The notes under the pieces were generated by a model. That model ran no database searches. It saw only the letters and a program-made list of their open reading frames with translations, and had not been told where the DNA came from. From assembly GCA_947178235.1 (NCBI GenBank), contig CAMWXQ010000042.1, positions 1 through 7,824 on the forward strand: a stretch of DNA of 7,824 nucleotides. Reading direction: 5' to 3'. Each line of letters starts with the position of its first letter. Position 1 is the stretch's first letter. Both the position numbers and the translations under genes were made by a program. Shown here piece by piece: positions 5,638 to 7,824 of this stretch. The stretch is from an uncultured Muribaculaceae bacterium. Its GTDB lineage: Bacteria; Bacteroidota; Bacteroidia; Bacteroidales; Muribaculaceae.

Positions 5638-7824
5638 TGAAAACAACTGCATTATATATAGCCGGGGCGATCCTCGCAGGCTCGCTCCTCGCAGGATGCC
5701 GCGACGAGCATCTCCTGGGCGAGGGCGAGGGCCGCATGATGCTCGAAACCTCGATTCTCTCGGATGTCAAGGTCGTGAGCCGCGCTCTCTCGGCCGAGCA
5801 GCAGGCCGAGATGGCCAACAGCGCCCTCATCTGGATCTCGGACCCCGCCAAGGGTCTCCTCTATAAGTTCGACGGCATCGGCGCGTTCCCCGCCGACGGC
5901 CTCCCCCTCGTCTCGGGCAGCTATGCCGCCGAGGCATGGGTGGGCGACTCGGTCCCCGCATCGTGGGACAAGAAGCGCTACCGCGGATACGAACCCTTCG
6001 AGATCACACGCGGGGCCAAGACCAACGTACAGCTCAAATGCCCCATCCGCAATACGGTCGTGAGCGTCAAGTATGGCGAGAAGGTCTCCGAAGTACTCTC
6101 GGACATCACCCTCACCGTCTCGCTCAACGACGGCATCACCGATGGCTCGCACGGACTGACCTTCGAGGGTACCGAGCCGGAGAAGGGCTACTATATGCTC
6201 AACTCCCGCACCGACGGCTTCCTCTGGACCCTCTCGGGCAAGCAGTACGACGGCAAGGAGTTCTCGAAGAGCGGCGAGTACAAGGACCCCGCCATCGAGG
6301 CTGCCCCCTCGCTCGCACAGACCACCGAGTACATCTTCAACATCAAGTATGACATCGAGGGCGAGATCGAGATCGGCGGTGCATACTTCACCATCGAGGT
6401 CGAACCCGAGCCCGTCAGCGGCACCGAGGAGGAGATCATCGTGGCCCTCGCCCCCGAGATCAGCGGGTCTGGCTTCGACATGGTTGTCCCGATGGCCTTC
6501 GAGCCGGGCAACACATCCCGCTTCGCCGTCAATATCATCGGCTCGGAACCCCTCACCGCCGTCGAGCTCAACGGCAATCTGCTCTCGGGCCTCGGCCTCT
6601 TCGCCGACTATGAACTCCTCGCCATGAGCGACGCCGACGCACAGGCCGTGGCCGACGCCGGTGTCATCATTCAGAAGTTCGGGTCGGCCGACAGCGAGGA
6701 AGTATCCAATATGCGCATCATCTTCGACGAGGCCGCCCTCGACCGCCTCGCCAACGGCGAGTACACCCTCGACATCAAGGCTACCGACTCCAACTCTCAG
6801 ACCACCTCGAAGTCACTCGCCGTAAACATCACCGACGCCCCCGTCATCATGAGCGATACCCCTGCTGTGGATGCGGGTACACTCTCCTACACCTCGGCCA
6901 CCCTCACCGCTTCGGTCAAGGATGCCTCTTCTGTCTCCCACCTCGGTTTTGAGGTCAAGAAGATTGCCGGCCGCTCCTATGAGGACTGGACATTCGTCGA
7001 GGGCGTGGTAGATGGCACGGTCATGACCGCCATCCTCACCGACCTCGAAGACGGCGCCACATACGCATGGCGCGCCGTGGCCGACGACTTCAAGGCCAAG
7101 GAGCAGACCTTCACCACCATCGCCTACCCGCAGCTCCCCAACGCGAGCTTCGAGGAATTCTTCGAGGACTCCAAGAACGGCTACTGCTTCTATCAGCAGG
7201 GCGGCTCGATGTTCTGGGGCAGCGGCAACCCCGGCTCGATGTCACTCAAACAGAACATCACCACTGCCGACAACTCCATCAGCCACTCAGGCTCATACTC
7301 TGTCAAGCTCGAATCCAAGCGTCCCGCGATGTTCGGCATCGGCAAGTTCGCCGCCGGTAACATCTTCGCGGGCGAATACCTCAAGACCGACGGCACCGAC
7401 GGCGTCCTCGGGTGGGGTCGTCCCTGGACATTGGCTCCCAAGGCCATGACCGGATGGGCCAAGTACCGCCCCAAGACCATCGACACCAACGACGTGACTG
7501 ACGGCCTCCCCTCTGAGTACCTCAAAGGCAACCCCGACAAGGGTATCGTCTATGTGGCAATCCTCTCCGAGGGCACACAGAACTTCGAGGGCAAGCAGTA
7601 TCCCGTCATCATCAAGACCAAGGCCTCCGAGCGTCAGCTGTTCAGCAAGGATGACCCCAATGTCCTCGGCTATGGCGAAGTTGTATTCTCCGAAGCCACT
7701 GCCGGCGAGGGTCTCGTCGAATTCACCGTCAACATCGAGAAGCTGAAAGAGGGCACACCAGCCTACATCATGGTCGTGGCCTCGGCCTCGAAGGGTGGCG
7801 ACTACTTCGCCGGCGGCATCGGCT
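5634..7824 (+). CDS. DUF4493-like/PCMD-like surface lipoprotein (third of operon, 3' end cut by window)
   Basis: An open frame of 730 residues runs off the right edge. The ATG at 5634 overlaps the preceding TGA (ATGA), a usual sign of translational coupling; a second in-frame ATG at 5637 is possible. The signal peptide ends in the classic lipobox LLAGC (Cys22), followed by Arg-Asp-Glu. A DUF4493-like region covers about 32-240, with Ser49-Arg-Ala, VSGSYAAEAWVGD (93-105) and RYRGYEPFEI (115-124). The shared Ig-like module lies at about 263-400. An Fn3-like domain covers about 402-497 (LEDGATYAWRA). From about 500 it is PCMD-like: LPNASFEEF, FWGSGNPG, then a GWGRPW segment near 593-598. The last visible residues, GGDYFAGGIG, resemble the region just before the final strands of PCMD, so perhaps only 20-30 residues are missing. 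It pairs with the first gene as the same architecture. Role unknown; a structural or glycan-binding surface protein is inferred. Confidence 0.85.
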   Translation, partial: MMKTTALYIAGAILAGSLLAGCRDEHLLGEGEGRMMLETSILSDVKVVSRALSAEQQAEMANSALIWISDPAKGLLYKFDGIGAFPADGLPLVSGSYAAEAWVGDSVPASWDKKRYRGYEPFEITRGAKTNVQLKCPIRNTVVSVKYGEKVSEVLSDITLTVSLNDGITDGSHGLTFEGTEPEKGYYMLNSRTDGFLWTLSGKQYDGKEFSKSGEYKDPAIEAAPSLAQTTEYIFNIKYDIEGEIEIGGAYFTIEVEPEPVSGTEEEIIVALAPEISGSGFDMVVPMAFEPGNTSRFAVNIIGSEPLTAVELNGNLLSGLGLFADYELLAMSDADAQAVADAGVIIQKFGSADSEEVSNMRIIFDEAALDRLANGEYTLDIKATDSNSQTTSKSLAVNITDAPVIMSDTPAVDAGTLSYTSATLTASVKDASSVSHLGFEVKKIAGRSYEDWTFVEGVVDGTVMTAILTDLEDGATYAWRAVADDFKAKEQTFTTIAYPQLPNASFEEFFEDSKNGYCFYQQGGSMFWGSGNPGSMSLKQNITTADNSISHSGSYSVKLESKRPAMFGIGKFAAGNIFAGEYLKTDGTDGVLGWGRPWTLAPKAMTGWAKYRPKTIDTNDVTDGLPSEYLKGNPDKGIVYVAILSEGTQNFEGKQYPVIIKTKASERQLFSKDDPNVLGYGEVVFSEATAGEGLVEFTVNIEKLKEGTPAYIMVVASASKGGDYFAGGIG

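Noticed and set aside
1735..7824. Polysaccharide utilisation locus of the Sus type
   Set aside because: The lipoproteins lack SusD-like features, and no TonB-dependent receptor or glycosidase lies in the window. PCMD only loosely hints at carbohydrate.

Overview
The window reads as a chromosomal segment of a GC-rich member of the Bacteroidales. Three things point there: promoters of the Bacteroidetes type (TTTG, about 19-21 bp, then TAnnTTTG), no Shine-Dalgarno sequences before the starts, and DUF4493/PCMD-type surface lipoproteins, which are typical of Bacteroidales. Rikenellaceae or Muribaculaceae would fit, but the family cannot be fixed from this sequence.

Positions 1-601 hold no credible gene. 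They form a dense array of short hairpins (stems of about 6-8 bp, mostly with 3-nt spacers, some with a 23-nt spacer), themselves paired in opposite orientation into much larger palindromes. One large imperfect palindrome spans about 1-275 and a second spans 389-601 with 34-nt arms at 33/34 identity. Between copies the stem sequences change on both sides so that pairing is kept. No transposase or CRISPR organisation is present. This is the least explained DNA in the window.

Positions 690-1190 encode a long-chain flavodoxin under its own promoter, followed 20 bp later by the promoter of rpmH (ribosomal protein L34, 1297-1452), which ends in a strong rho-independent terminator at 1505-1542. rnpA does not follow rpmH here.

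From 1735 to beyond the right edge runs an apparent operon of three related lipoprotein genes (1735-4266, 4285-5637, 5634 to the edge). Spacings are 18 bp and a 4-bp ATGA overlap. Each product has a lipoprotein signal peptide with acidic residues just after the lipid cysteine, a DUF4493-like N-terminal region with a conserved Ser-Arg-Ala, and an Ig-like beta module shared by all three. The first and third continue into a fibronectin-III-like domain and a C-terminal PCMD-like domain. The second replaces these with an acidic, proline-rich linker and stops after the Ig-like module. The operon looks like a set of duplicated, co-expressed outer-surface proteins, perhaps subunits of one assembly or glycan-binding coat. 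No SusC/SusD pair, enzyme or regulator is visible, so the function is open. The operon promoter is almost identical over 27-28 nt to that of rpmH and carries an extra palindrome over its -33 region.
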